This document shows positions 1 through 10,104 of a DNA stretch of 64,000 nucleotides, piece after piece (position 1 is the stretch's first letter; each line of letters begins with the position of its first letter). The stretch is from positions 10,615 through 74,614 of the forward strand of contig BRYA01000165.1 in the NCBI GenBank assembly GCA_030267965.1, in the 5' to 3' direction. Under the pieces are notes generated by a model, which worked only from the letters and a program-made list of their open reading frames with translations, was not told the origin of the DNA and did not search any database. Origin of the DNA: Triparma columacea (taxonomy: Eukaryota > Sar > Bolidophyceae > Parmales > Triparmaceae). The position numbers were made by a program, and so were the translations under genes.

Positions 1-73
1 GGAGGGAGGGAGGGAGGGAGGGAGGGAGGGAGGGAGGGAGGGAGGGGAGGGAGCGGAGGAAGGGGAGGGAAGC
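1..73. repeat. (GGGA)n simple repeat at window edge
   Basis: A GGAG/GGGA tetranucleotide repeat runs from base 1 to about 53 and decays into related purine-rich sequence. No gene is seen between it and 366. Confidence 0.9.
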
Positions 74-366
74 TGTTTAGGTCTATTGAGTGAAGAAATG
101 TTACGTAATTCTATGTTAAGGGTATATATGCGCAGTATTAAGACAATTGTGTCGTTAATTAGTGCGTTACTTGTTGAGAAAGGAAGAGGAGAGAGTGATA
201 GGCCCATCCAGACTGAGAATCGGAGAAATACAGAGAATACTCGGAATTGGCCAAAAAGACACATATTCCAATCAAAATTGAGGACGCAACTTAAATCTTA
301 CAAACTAGCACCATTCTATCCCACCGGCCTGCATAAGATACTAGATCACACACAAAAATCGTCTGC

Positions 367-680
367 TTAGCTTTCCTCTTTGCTTTCATCTTCATCCTCG
401 TTGAAGGGGAGTTTCTCCCTATTGAGCGTGGTCCCGATGGTCTCGAACTCGCTGGTCTTGCACCCGAACTGCACCAGTAGCATCTGGAACTCCTCGGCCG
501 TGATGGTCTCCCTCTCGCAAAGGTCCCTCGCCAGCTGGTCGAGCAGGGGGGGGGTCCTCTTGGCCGTCAGGTAGCTGTTGTTCACCAGCCTCTCGACCTC
601 GATGTCGACGTCCATGTTGATCTCCCCCCCCCACTCGCTCCCCCCCTGTCCCATGCTCTGCCCCATGAACGGTCCCCCCC
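367..680 (-). CDS. FtsH-type metalloprotease, last exon only (orphan fragment)
   Basis: About 103 codons from a good acceptor (polypyrimidine then CTGCAG, ending at 681) to TAA at 367. The translation starts GGPFMGQSM, matching the linker after the M41 protease domain of thylakoid FtsH. It continues with an amphipathic helix (DIEVERLVNNSYLTAK) and a LARDLCERETITAEEF motif, the standard FtsH C-terminus. It ends in an acidic tail. The AAA and zinc-protease domains should lie at higher coordinates on this strand, but I find no matching exon there, only repeats. The exon could be the end of a gene interrupted by an unusually long repeat-filled intron, a pseudogene fragment, or a misassembly. Family assignment is good; whether it is functional is unknown. 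Confidence 0.6.
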
Positions 681-753
681 CTGCAGTTGTCTGCCAAACC
701 TCTAAATTCGCCTTTCACCATCATGAATTCGAGGTGCGGAGGCAGAGGAAACA

Positions 754-1215
754 GGTTGGGAAGAGGAGGGATGGTGTCTTGACACCATCCATGGAGAGGG
801 TGACGTAAAATACGACACCCAAGCTCCTGCTCGAACCACGGTCACTTGTGACCGTCCTGGAAGACGTGGGAGATCGTGGAGGAGGGGGAGGGGGAGAGGG
901 TTAAATTGAGAGGTAGATCGAGGAGGGGGAGAGAGTCGAGGAATCGCGGGAGAAGGGAGGGAGGTTCAGAAGAGGTGAGAGAGAGAGAGAGAGAGGAGAG
1001 GGAGTCCAGGATTGAGAAGGACAAGGAGAGGGAAATCGGGAGATATAAAGCTGCGGAGAATTAGGAAAAGGGTTGGGAAGAGGAAGGATGGTGTCTTGTC
1101 ACCATCCATGGAGAGGGTGACGTAAAATACGACACCCAAGCTCCTGCTCGAACCTCGGTTGACGGTGACCGTCCTCGGAGTACGTGGGAGATCGTGGAGG
1201 AGGGGGAGAGGGAAG
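754..1215. repeat. Duplicated ~140-bp module with three hairpins
   Basis: Copies at about 754-895 and 1071-1215 (offset 317 bp) share most bases. Each contains three successive inverted repeats: an arm pair GGATGGTG/CACCATCC, an arm pair near GGGTGACGTA/TACGACACCC, and a small palindrome (ACGGTCAC/GTGACCGT in copy 1, GACGGT/ACCGTC in copy 2). The last palindrome differs in sequence between copies but keeps its pairing. The spacer between copies is GA-rich. Confidence 0.75.
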
Positions 1216-1420
1216 AGAGAAAGATCGTGGAGAGAGGTTGGGGGAAGTCGAGTGAGAGAAAGTGGAAGGAGGAGATGGAGGAGCTTGCAGGATAACAAGA
1301 GGAAGGAGAGGTAAGTCGCTGAGATTGAGAAGGGAGCTCAGAGGGTTCGGGAGGAGGTTGAGAGGAGGGAGCTCGGAGGGTTCAGGAGGAGGTTGAGGAG
1401 ATAGGCTATGCGTGAGAAGG

Positions 1421-1740
1421 GTAAGTCGCTGAGATTGGGGAGATCGGCTAGGCTACAGGATAACGAGAGGAAGGAAGGGTAAGTCGCTGAGATTGGGGAG
1501 ATCGGCTAGGCTACAGGATAACGAGAGGAAGGAGGGTAAGTCGCTGAGATTGGGGAGATCGGCTAGGCTACAGGATAATGAGAGGAAGGAAGGGTAAGTC
1601 GCTGAGATTGGGGAGATCGGATATGCTGCAGGATAATGAGAGGAAGGAAGGGTAAGTCGCTGAGATTGAGGAGATCGGCTAGGCTACAGGATAATGAGAG
1701 GAAGGAAGGGTAAGTCGCTGAGATTGAGGAGGGAGCTCGG
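1421..1740. repeat. 58-bp tandem repeat
   Basis: At least six units start with GTAAGTCGCTGAGATTG at 1421, 1479, 1536, 1594, 1652 and 1710, a period of 57-58 bp. A related start is at 1312. The units are purine-rich and nearly identical. No coding frame is conserved through them, so the open frames here reflect the lack of stop codons in such sequence. Confidence 0.85.
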
Positions 1741-1759
1741 AGGGTTCGGGAGGAGAATG

Positions 1760-2761
1760 AGAGGAGGGAGAAGGAGGTCAAGGCGGTGGTCGAGGACACG
1801 GTGGTCGAGGACATTGGGGAGAGGGAGAAGAAGGTCAGGAAGTAGAAGCATTCGGGTAGAGAAAGGTAGGTTAGGGTGTGCTGAACTCCCGAGTAAGTAT
1901 GTCCCCGCGGACAGCAAGAAGAGGAGAGAATGGACGGCAACACAAAACATATTCTTTAAGTCGCCCCCCCCCCCCCAGAGCCCCAGAGCAAATCCGAAGC
2001 AAAACCACCCTCCCTCATCCCCATAATGACTTGTCATTTTGGGGTGGGAACCAAGTCCAAAAGGGACTGCCGTTTGATTGGGACACGTTGATCGTCCCAT
2101 CGCGGTTCGTTGTTGAGGGGCCGTCATGCTTATAAAGCATGATTTAAGCCCCCTCAACAACGCCAAGGGGGGACCCATGTCAAAAATTTTTGCCCAAGGA
2201 TGTCCAATTGCCGTTTCAAGTGCCTCACGAGGCAGACATTGCGACATAGAGCCCCGAAGAACGTAAGTCAACAAAAAAACGCTAATTTACATCAAAATTC
2301 AACTTCAAATCCACCTCCTTTGTGTCGTGTCATCGTGGAAGTTCGAACGCAAATATAATCACGCTCTGTCAACCACATTGTCGTAATCGTGATCGTAGAC
2401 GTCGTCGTCTAATCAGTGCCGGAAAGCATCGGGCCGAGGATATTCCAAGTACGCATAACACACCAAGGGTTTCTCATGTTCCCAGTGAGGGTGCGAATAG
2501 GGGAGGGGAAGGGGAAGGGGGAAAAGAGCGATCGAATGTAATATAGAAACCTCGCACTCAAGGTTGGTGAGCCTGGCGGTGGTGTCTGAGCTAGCGGTCT
2601 GAGTGCTCGCGCTTATGAAATTCAACTTACTGCCCCCGCAACCCCCTCGCGTGAACACCCACCTCCCATCCCGGAGATGACCAAGCTATTCCGTAAATAT
2701 ATTACGTAAATGATGAACAAACAGCAGGAAACATGCGAGGGTCCACAGCCAACTGTGTACC
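1760..2761. other. Intergenic stretch without a supported gene
   Basis: Contains a G/A-rich tail of the tandem repeat, a C-run near 1965-1977, and an AATGAC/GTCATT palindrome near 2025. A roughly 100-codon minus-strand open frame (about 2250-1950) has some protein-like composition but no recognisable family. I cannot support a gene. Confidence 0.4.
2109..2161. repeat. Nested inverted repeat
   Basis: Outer arms GTTGTTGAGGGG (2109-2120) and CCCCTCAACAAC (2150-2161) are perfect complements. Inside them CATGCT (2125-2130) pairs with AGCATG (2136-2141) around a TATAA loop. It would form a cruciform or RNA hairpin; no flanking target-site duplication was seen. Confidence 0.8.
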
Positions 2762-3285
2762 TTAGTCACATCTCGAGCGCACAAGGAAGTAGGGCGACGG
2801 CTTCAATAGCTCACGACATGGGTTGAAAAAATCACGTCTGGCATCCCCATGATCATTTTCAGAGTCTGCGGGTGTTGGCGATTATGATGTTTTTTTGAGA
2901 TTTTTGATGACATTTCAACACGCTCCTCAACCACTTCTCCTTTATCCACTGGAACGTATGATTGGCCCTCTTCCAAGTTCACCCCCGACGCTTACTCACC
3001 TTGTCCAGCGTCTCCAGTATTCGTCCTCGCACGGCCTATATTAGGTTCGCAGAGTCGATTCTCAGACACTGAGGCACTGACTTGTGGCATATTAGTCTCC
3101 TCTACGCCCTCTTCGCTCCCCCCTCGGGGTTCATTCTCCACGTCCATGTGCGGTTGCTCAACTCGTGTTGTATCTTGGAATCTGAGTGGTGGGTGTACGG
3201 TTTGGTGAAGGTTAGAAGATTGTATAAGCTTGACAATTTTGAAAGTCAACGCAAAAAAGGACAGGCCCGGCGTTGAGACCTTCAT
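2762..3285 (-). CDS. Possible two-exon gene, unknown product
   Basis: Exon 1 at 3285-3000 starts with ATG (MKVSTPGLSFF) and ends at a strong GTGAGTAAG donor. Exon 2 at 2865-2762 follows a CCCGCAG acceptor, keeps the phase (G|AC) and ends with TAA. The product is 129 aa and hydrophilic after residue 25, with an acidic middle. I do not recognise it. Two good splice sites in phase are the only support. It may be a real small gene, a decayed gene or chance. Confidence 0.3.
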
Positions 3286-3289
3286 GGGT

Positions 3290-3880
3290 GTTTGACCAAC
3301 TGAAATCTTGGGTAATTTAGTGTCGCAGTGTAGAGACCATGGGGAACTCCCTTAGCCTCCCTGGTAATTTTGGTGAGAACTTGTGACCGCCCCGTCATCC
3401 CCTGTAGTTAGATCCCGGAGATCTTGGAGTAAATCAACGTTGACGCCCAACAGGAGATGTCAGATTCCGATTTTTCAATCCAACATCGGGAGCAGAGGAT
3501 ATGAGGAAATTTGCCCACTCTCGCCCATTTGGTGCGCTACTATCGTCGCCAAGCCCGTCTCTCGTACATGGATCGAGCTACTTACCCAGATAATCTCCGT
3601 GTGAGGTGGAAGTCCGTCCAGAAAAGTGCTCAATTTCGGATCAATATTACTGGAAAAAACCTTTGAGGAGGATCAAAAATCCAGAAGAGGTAAGCAAACC
3701 CTCGTTTGTGTCTTATGCCTTTCATCGTCGGCTTGAATGACACCAAGACTTTTCGAGTGCCTAATCTATAGTTGAATGTCCTCAAACTTAGCTCATACAC
3801 TGAAAAGCATCCCAGTCTGTCCTCATCTCGAATCCTAACATTCTTCAAATTCCTTGCCCCCACCCTCCCCATCACCACCG
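3290..3880 (-). other. Exon-like segments, unresolved
   Basis: On the minus strand a strong acceptor (TTTTTTCCAG) at 3650 opens about 21 codons beginning NIDPKLSTFLDGLPPHTE and ends near a GTAAGT donor around 3586. A second frame after an AACTACAG acceptor near 3408 reads TKITREAKGVPHGLYTATL before a stop near 3280. These look coding, but I cannot assemble a full gene or name a family. Confidence 0.2.
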
Positions 3881-3884
3881 CAGG

Positions 3885-5290
3885 ATGGCTTCAATGGTTC
3901 AACAGCAACAAGGCAGTGCCCCTGTGGGACCCCTCGTTATTGACACTCAGCATGAGGTGAGATTTGAGGTTGCTCCGTCTCCGCTGTTTGGCTTTGGTTT
4001 CATTCATGCAACCTATTATGCTTCCACATCAATGTTGTTGGTCTAGTGTTGTCAATTGTCCTTCTTTCCTCTCCTTCCTCCCTCCCCCTCCTCGTCAACA
4101 CCCCCCCCTCCCCCATCCTGACCGACTCCATTCCCCCCCTTCTCTCCCCCCCTTGTCTTCTCCCCCCCCAACAGGACATGATCCACGACTCTCAGTTGAA
4201 CTACTACGGGACCACCCTCGCGACTGCTTCAAGTGACAGGACTATAAAGGTGTACGAGGTAGGGGCCACTTACCAGCACACTGGCACCATCACTGGACAC
4301 CAGGGTCCTGTTTGGGAGGTTGCCTGGTCACATCCCAAGTTCGGCACCCTCTTGGCGAGTTGCAGTTTCGACGGTACCGCGATGATCCACCGTGAGTCCC
4401 CCGCGCGCAACTGGACCAAGATTCACCACTACCAGACCACCTCTTCAACTTCCTCCTCCGTCAACGCTGTTTCCTTTTCTCCCCACGAGATGGGTCTCAA
4501 TTTGGCGTGCGCTAGCAGCAACGGCGAGGTCGCTGTCCTAACCCACATGGCCGATGACACGTGGAACACCACTACATTTAATGACAATGGCCTTGGGACT
4601 AACAGTCTCTCTTGGGCGCCTTACACCGGGGGCGAGACCCCCCTCCTGCGCCTCGTGACGGGAGGCTGCGACAACCGCATTCGCTTCTGGGAGCAGAATC
4701 TGACCTCGGGCGCTTGGGAGGAGAAGGGCACCTTGGGCGGGGGGGTTGGGCACTCGGACTGGGTCAGGTGAGGCGCAGGTCAGGGAGACAGCAACAGCAG
4801 TTCCCAGCACGGGTGTTTAGAGTTAGTGAGGTCCGAGCATCTCTATTCAAACTCCATTAGTCCTCGGTGAACGATCTTCATGCGGCTCGCTTCGCTCGCC
4901 CCTCGCATCTCTATTCAAACTCCATTAGTCCTCGGTAAACAATCCTCATGCGGCTCGCTTCGCTCGCCGCACACTAACCCCCCCCCCCGCAGAGACGTCG
5001 CCTGGGCTCCGGCCACCACCCCTGGCGTGGACACTGTCGCCAGTTGCGGCGAGGATGGCCTCGTGCTCATATGGACCAGGCGCAACGGAGAGACCAGCTG
5101 GAACCCCGTGCAGCTCCACTCCTTCGGGAGCCCCGTCTGGCGGGTCTCCTGGTCGGTGACGGGCAACATCCTGGCTGTTTCCTCAGGCGACAGCGACGTC
5201 TCGCTATGGAAGGCTGCTTTGGATGGCAGCTGGGTCCGCTGCATTGACGTGACCGACACGGACACAGGGGTTACCGCCGGGGAGAGCTGA
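3885..5290 (+). CDS. SEC13: Sec13, COPII / nuclear pore WD40 protein
   Basis: Three exons (3885-3956, 4175-4767, 4993-5290) give 320 aa, the normal Sec13 length. Exon 1 encodes [20 protein letters not shown] and joins in phase to THE-DMIHD-like sequence ([15 protein letters not shown]), the hallmark Sec13 start before the first WD blade. Later blades show [32 protein letters not shown] and DVAWAPA. In the family Sec13 forms an open six-blade propeller that pairs with Sec31 in the COPII coat and with Nup proteins in the pore. The ATG at 3885 is chosen because the next upstream frame is closed. Intron 2 holds a 68-bp tandem duplication. The 3' end faces the J-domain gene 79 bp away. Confidence 0.93.
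4838..4968. repeat. 68-bp tandem duplication inside SEC13 intron 2
   Basis: Two copies begin CATCTCTATTCAAACTCC at 4838 and 4906 and end in GCGGCTCGCTTCGCTCGCC. The same GCTTCGCTCGCCGC core recurs in intron 2 of the next gene (5630-5665). Confidence 0.9.
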
Positions 5291-5369
5291 GTTTGTTAAA
5301 TAGGGCGAAGTAAGATGGCGAAAGCTTTTTTAACACAACAACAACGACAACAACAGTCTTATTTCGCTA

Positions 5370-7079
5370 TCATCTCTCCTCCAATGCCCTTAGCCACTCC
5401 ACCACCTCCTCTTGACCCCCCAGCTTGGCAATGTCTTCTGGCTTGTACCCGTTCTCATCTGCCCTGAAGAACTCCTCCCTCTCCATTCCCCCCTCCTTAA
5501 GCAAGTAGCCCAGAAGGGCCATCCGACCCCGCCAGGCCGCCTTATGGATGCAGCTGTGGCCCTGATTATTCCTCATCCTGCGAGTAGGACGAAGAGACGA
5601 TGACGAGGGAGTTTTAGCTTTTGTTTTGCCGCTTCGCTCGCCGCTTCGCTCGCCGCTCGCCGCTCTCCTCCTTACCTAATGTCCCCTCCACTCGCTGCGA
5701 AGAACCTCATACAGTCCACGTTACCGTTCAACCCGATAAAGTGACCGGCATTGCACTTGAAGCTATTGAGGACGTTGATGTCCATCCCAACCTCGTCAGA
5801 GATGAGGTAGGCGCAGGTTTCCTTGTGCTCGTTCCAAAGCGACCAGTGGACCGCTGTTGTGCCATCGCTCGTCCCCCTCGTCGCGTCTGCCCCCCTTGCA
5901 ATGAGATATTTGCAGATTTCAAGGTGCCCGTTCCTGGCGGCCCAATGTAGAGGGGTCCGCGACGAGGCCTGATGCTTGACAATCTTAGTGGTGCAATCAA
6001 CGGGGATATTGCATTCGTCAATGAGGAAGTCGAGAACTTGGGGGGAAGCCCCGAATCCGGCAGCATAGTGGAGAGCATTGCTGCCGTGCCTGTCTACGAT
6101 GTGCTCAGCCGAATCGGAATTAGTGAAAGCGTCGGTATCGAATCGTCGGAGGGCTGCAATGTCGTTATTTTGGCAGGCGGCGATGAAGGGGTGGAGCTTC
6201 TTTGTCTGCTTGTCGTACTTGGCCCTGGTGGATTGCTGCGAGAGTACCCTGTAGGCGGCGTTAATGTTCCTGAACATGTTCGGGTCTCCGCCTTTGTCTG
6301 GATGGTGCTTTAAGCTCAATTTTCTGTGCGGAAAAAAGGGCTGCGTAAGTGTCTGAAGAGTGAAAGACTGTCCAGTTTTCATATCTGGACCCCCCTCACC
6401 TGTATGCATCACTGATCTTGTCCGACCCCGTATCACTATCCAAACCCAGCACATCATAAAAGTTCATTTCCTTCTCTCTCCCGTCCCCTCTCTCCCTCTC
6501 CTCGCTCTTCCGAAGCATTGCATTCTCCGTCAGGAAGCCCTCACGCCCACCTTCAGCCACGAGCACCCTCAACGTCAGCGGCCTCGAAGCTCCAATCTTT
6601 CTAAACGCGACATTCAACTTGGCCCTACTCCGGGCATCGTACCCCCCCAGCGATATAACCCTCGCACCCACGAGCATGGGCCTCTCACTGTACAAGCATG
6701 ACTTGGTGCTGACCTTGGTCACAACCATTTGCTCGTTCGCATTCTCCCCGAATCTTATGTTGAAAGTTTTGTCTGTTATCTCAAAGTCTACTGTAACTGC
6801 CTTCCTATCCTCACCAGATGAAATGTTTTTTGCCAAGCCACCCTCGTAGCGTCTGTCCTTGCTTCTCATTCGGGTCAGCTGAACATATTCGGTGAGCTTG
6901 TCCTTGTCGGCGACTGAGTGTCGATCGGATGTTAAATGAGTTCGCACGGCCCTCATCGTGGGCAACGAAACATCGCATATGGGGCAACGCAAATCTGCTT
7001 CAGCATCAACAAGGGAACAAGAGGGGGGTTTTCTGGATTCCGCAACCACACCATCGCTAGTCGATGCGATAGCCGCCAT
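5370..7079 (-). CDS. C2H2 finger / PDZ-like / J-domain / ankyrin protein
   Basis: Three exons (7079-6400, 6323-5676, 5577-5370), all in phase, give 511 aa. Residues 32-54 form a C2H2 finger (CPICDVSLPTMRAVRTHLTS). Residues about 105-170 resemble a PDZ fold (LVGARVISLGGYDA). A J-domain begins at NFYDVLGLDSD near 204 and has the HPD motif just after intron 1, which would allow Hsp70 stimulation. From about 280 there are ankyrin repeats (NALHYAAGFG, TPLHWAARNGHLEICKYL, TAVHWSLWNEHKETCAYL, SCIHKAAWRGRMALLGYL). I infer a co-chaperone adaptor; the client is unknown. The start is the first ATG, 245 bp divergent from the GAF gene. The combination of domains is unusual. Confidence 0.85.
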
Positions 7080-7324
7080 TTGGGCCTGAATTGGTGCAAA
7101 TTACCAATAGACGTCGTGAAAAAGTTATTCACTTTTTTGTAAAAGGAATGGTGAATTGCGAGAAGTAAGCGAAACGTAAAATTGTCGTCCTAGGAGGGCT
7201 CCTAAAACGAGACTGAATTCTGAAGAATGGACCTCAATTAATTTTGAGAAACACTGCTGTTGAGAAAACAAAAGCCACAACACACACACACAATCTCGTC
7301 TATCTCGGACTTTCTCGCCTTATC

Positions 7325-8794
7325 ATGTCGGTCACAGCGGAGAGAATCCTCGGCCCCATCAATCTGTCCCACTATTCCTCAGCCCTGCTAATGAATTTGT
7401 CCAGTGACGGCGGAAGGACGCTTTCAACAAAAAAACTAAGCCAACTTAAGATGACTCACCTGTCCCAAATGAGCATAACGAACTTTGCAGACCAGAAAGC
7501 AATAGTCGCTGCGGTGAAGGAGACGTTGGCTGCGTTGGACAGGCCGAAGGGGGGGAGTATGGAGTGGGAGGGGAGAGGAGAAATGGGAGATGGGGGTGAC
7601 GAGGCCCAGCCGAAGAACAAGCGGACACAGAGGAAGTCGCAAGACAGAAAGAGCTTCGAGAAACGCCGCTCGTTCGACTTCAAGAAGCAGTTTGAGAAGA
7701 TTGACGGCATGAGGGGGGAGCTTGACAAGGAGGGCAAGAAGAAGAAGGTGGATGGTATAAGAAGAAGGTCTTTCGACCCTGATGAAAATCAAAAAACCGA
7801 TTCTGACATGATGGATGAGGTCCAGAGAAATATAGCCGAGGATGAACACGCGGAGGCAAGGACCATTGCCAAGCCTCGCAAGAAAATGGGAGCAAACACG
7901 GAGACGAACTTTAAGTTCACCAACGCCAGCGCCGGGGTGGAGGAAAAGGCGGCGAGGAAAGCCAGGGCGCAGCAGTACGGGAACAGCGCTCAGCGCACCG
8001 CCAAGGCTGACGACGGCCTTCACAAGCTTGGCTTGAAGGCCATGAAGAAGGTGAGAGGGAAGCAGGGGGAGCGCGAGGCCAGGATCGGCCAGGGTTGAAG
8101 CACTGCGCGCTTTGTTCTAATCGTCGCATTTCCTCACTCCTTCGCCCAATAGTTCAAGGATGACATAAAGTGTGAGCGCGCATCCATAATGTTCTTTGAC
8201 TCTGCTAAAAACGACCTCTTCTTCTACTCCGACGAGAGCCGCTTCCGCTTCGACATGTCCCAGGGGATTGCCGGTTACTGCGCTAGGACTGGGGAGATTG
8301 TGAACGTCCCTGACGCTTACGCTGACGAGAGGTTCCTGAAGGATATGGACAAGCAGACTGGTTTCAAGACGAGGAACGTCCTCGCCGCACCCATTAGGGC
8401 GAGAGGGGCGGACGGAATCATTGCGGTCATCCAGATGCTGAACAAGGACCAGAAGGAGGACGGGGGGGTTTTCACTGAGTTTGACGAGCAGCTCATTATG
8501 GACTGCACCTTCAGGGTCAGCGAGGCGCTGAGCCTGCAGTTCGAGACTCTCGTCAACGCGCAGGTTGACATGGAGCGGGTGAGCTTGGACGGGATGAAGG
8601 CGGCAAAGGCTGCGGAATTTAAGAGCCTCGAGCCTGGGGAGGCGGAGGGGCCGGCTTGGGATGAGGTGCCGCTGAAGGAGAGCCAAGGGAGGGTGGTGAG
8701 ACTTAACAAGGAAACGGATGCCATGGCGGAAGTCAGGAGGAAGAGGGTTGACGAGTATGGGAAGGAGGTTAGGGAGAGTAAGATAGGCATTTAG
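7325..8794 (+). CDS. SAM-like / GAF-domain protein
   Basis: Two exons (7325-8050, 8153-8794) give 455 aa. The N-terminus (ILGPINLSHYSSALLM ... LSTKKLSQLKMTHLSQMSI) resembles a SAM domain. The middle is a long charged Lys/Arg/Asp-rich region, probably disordered or coiled. The C-terminal part is a GAF domain of the phosphodiesterase type: CERASIMFFDSAKNDLF, MSQGIAGYCARTGEIVNVPD, RNVLAAPI and a closing IIAVIQMLNK. GAF domains bind cyclic nucleotides or other small ligands. There is no catalytic domain after it; the protein ends with a short charged tail. I infer a ligand-sensing scaffold. ATG at 7325 is used because it directly precedes the SAM-like region; an in-frame upstream extension is not conserved-looking. 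Confidence 0.8.
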
Positions 8795-9095
8795 GAGAGG
8801 GGAGGGTTGCGCGTGGGGGTTTGGGGTGGGGGGGGACGGAGGGAAGGGGGGGGTGAAGGATATGCTGCATTGTGAAAACGTGCGTCTCGACGAAAACTCA
8901 TTTGAAGTGAAATCTTCATTTGATTTTTTTTGTGCCAATGAGGGTCCAACCTGTGTACCTTTACCTGTCCTCCCCCCCCTTTTCACGCTCTAATCGGGCT
9001 GCATTATTTCAGCCCCTTTACACCTCCTCCTTAACTTGTCTCCTTCTTTCTTGTCCTCTCTCCTTGTCTTGTTTCTCTCCCAAGCGTTGACTCGT
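8795..9095. other. Convergent intergenic stretch
   Basis: G-rich just after the GAF stop codon (runs of 9-11 G near 8827-8850), then C/T-rich. No gene seen. Confidence 0.6.
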
Positions 9096-9859
9096 TTAGC
9101 CTGCCTTGTACATCATGCAGGCCTTGTCGTTGTAGTAGAAGTAGAGGAAGCAGCGGGTCTCGTGGGTGACGAAGGACCCGAAATTCTTGCCGATAATCAC
9201 ATGCCAATTGGGACTACGAGCGGAAGGGTTGGGGGATGGGGGGGGGGGGTGGGGGGGGGGGGAGGGATAGGGGGGAAAGGTTAGAAACCGTCGGTCCGCC
9301 TCAACACTCCTTCCCCCCCCCTACCCCTACTCACGACCAGGTTTTGTCCATATATTTCTTAATGTTCCCCACCACGTCCTGTCCGTCCTGCTCAAAGTTG
9401 TCTACCCCCTCGAGGGCGGATGTTACATTCTGGATGCAGTCCTTGAGCATGTCGTCGGGCATGTCGACGGGCGTCTTTACTTTCGCACCCCACATCATCT
9501 GCCATTCGGGAATCTGAGGGCGTGAAGGGGGGGGAGGAAGGGGGGGAAAGAGGTTTGGGTTAGGAGGCGGTTAGAGGGGGGTGGAGGGGGAGGGGGTGGG
9601 GGGGGGAGGTTTCGAAAGTTTATGGGGGTGGCGGTGGGGGTTGGGAGATAAGTGGGGCATGAGAGGGTGTCGGTATCGGTATAGAGGGGGGAGGGGGGGG
9701 GGGAGAGGAGGGCAAAGACAAGCCTTTGTTCGGGATGGGGGGGGGGGGAGTTGGGGGGGGATATGGAACGTGAAGAGAGTTGAATGGGTACGTTGGTCCA
9801 GGGGGGGTGGGGAGGGGCGGGGGTGGGTCATAGGGGAGGAGCGTTACCTCGTCTCCCAT
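9096..9859 (-). CDS. Dynein light chain, LC8/DNAL4-like
   Basis: Three exons (9859-9848, 9513-9335, 9213-9096) give 102 aa, near the LC8-type norm. Exon 1 holds only four codons (MGDE). The helical half reads MPDDMLKDCIQNVTSALEG and KKYMDKTW. The beta half reads NWHVIIGKNFGSFVTHET, then FLYFYYNDKACMMYKAG, the classic LC8-type closing strands. LC8-type chains dimerise and bind dynein intermediate chains in the cytoplasm or axoneme. The open frames in the G-rich 334-bp first intron are shadows. The sequence between TW and NWH crosses intron 2 (TC|T phase), which makes the model convincing. The gene implies dynein, hence probably a flagellated stage. Confidence 0.88.
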
Positions 9860-10104
9860 CTTGGTGAAAGGGGCTATTTTTGAGACCGGGACAGAAGACA
9901 AGAGGGAGCTGAAATTGTGTTTTGACTTTGAATTGTTAGATTCATTATGTACGCAACGAGCGAATAACCACTCGTAATAATCAAACCCCCTGTAGGCCCT
10001 TCTCAGTTTGGAATAAAGTTTTCTCTTTTTTACGTTCTCTCATCGTTCTTCACTCCGACCAACTTATGTAATTCCTTCTCCCCCTTCTCTTCCCTTCTCC
10101 CTTC

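Noticed and set aside
1..60. GGGA repeat considered as a telomere.
   Set aside because: It is not a TTAGGG/TTTAGGG-type repeat and is followed by ordinary sequence.
1421..1740. Regular repeats considered as a CRISPR array.
   Set aside because: Units are contiguous 58-bp tandem copies without unique spacers, and the genome is eukaryotic.
1950..2274. Minus-strand open frame of about 100 codons with balanced composition.
   Set aside because: It merges into a repeat-derived frame, contains the perfect palindrome at 2109-2161 and matches no family I know.
9571..9901. Pro-rich open frames in the dynein first intron.
   Set aside because: They come from G/C runs within an intron whose removal gives a complete LC8-type protein.
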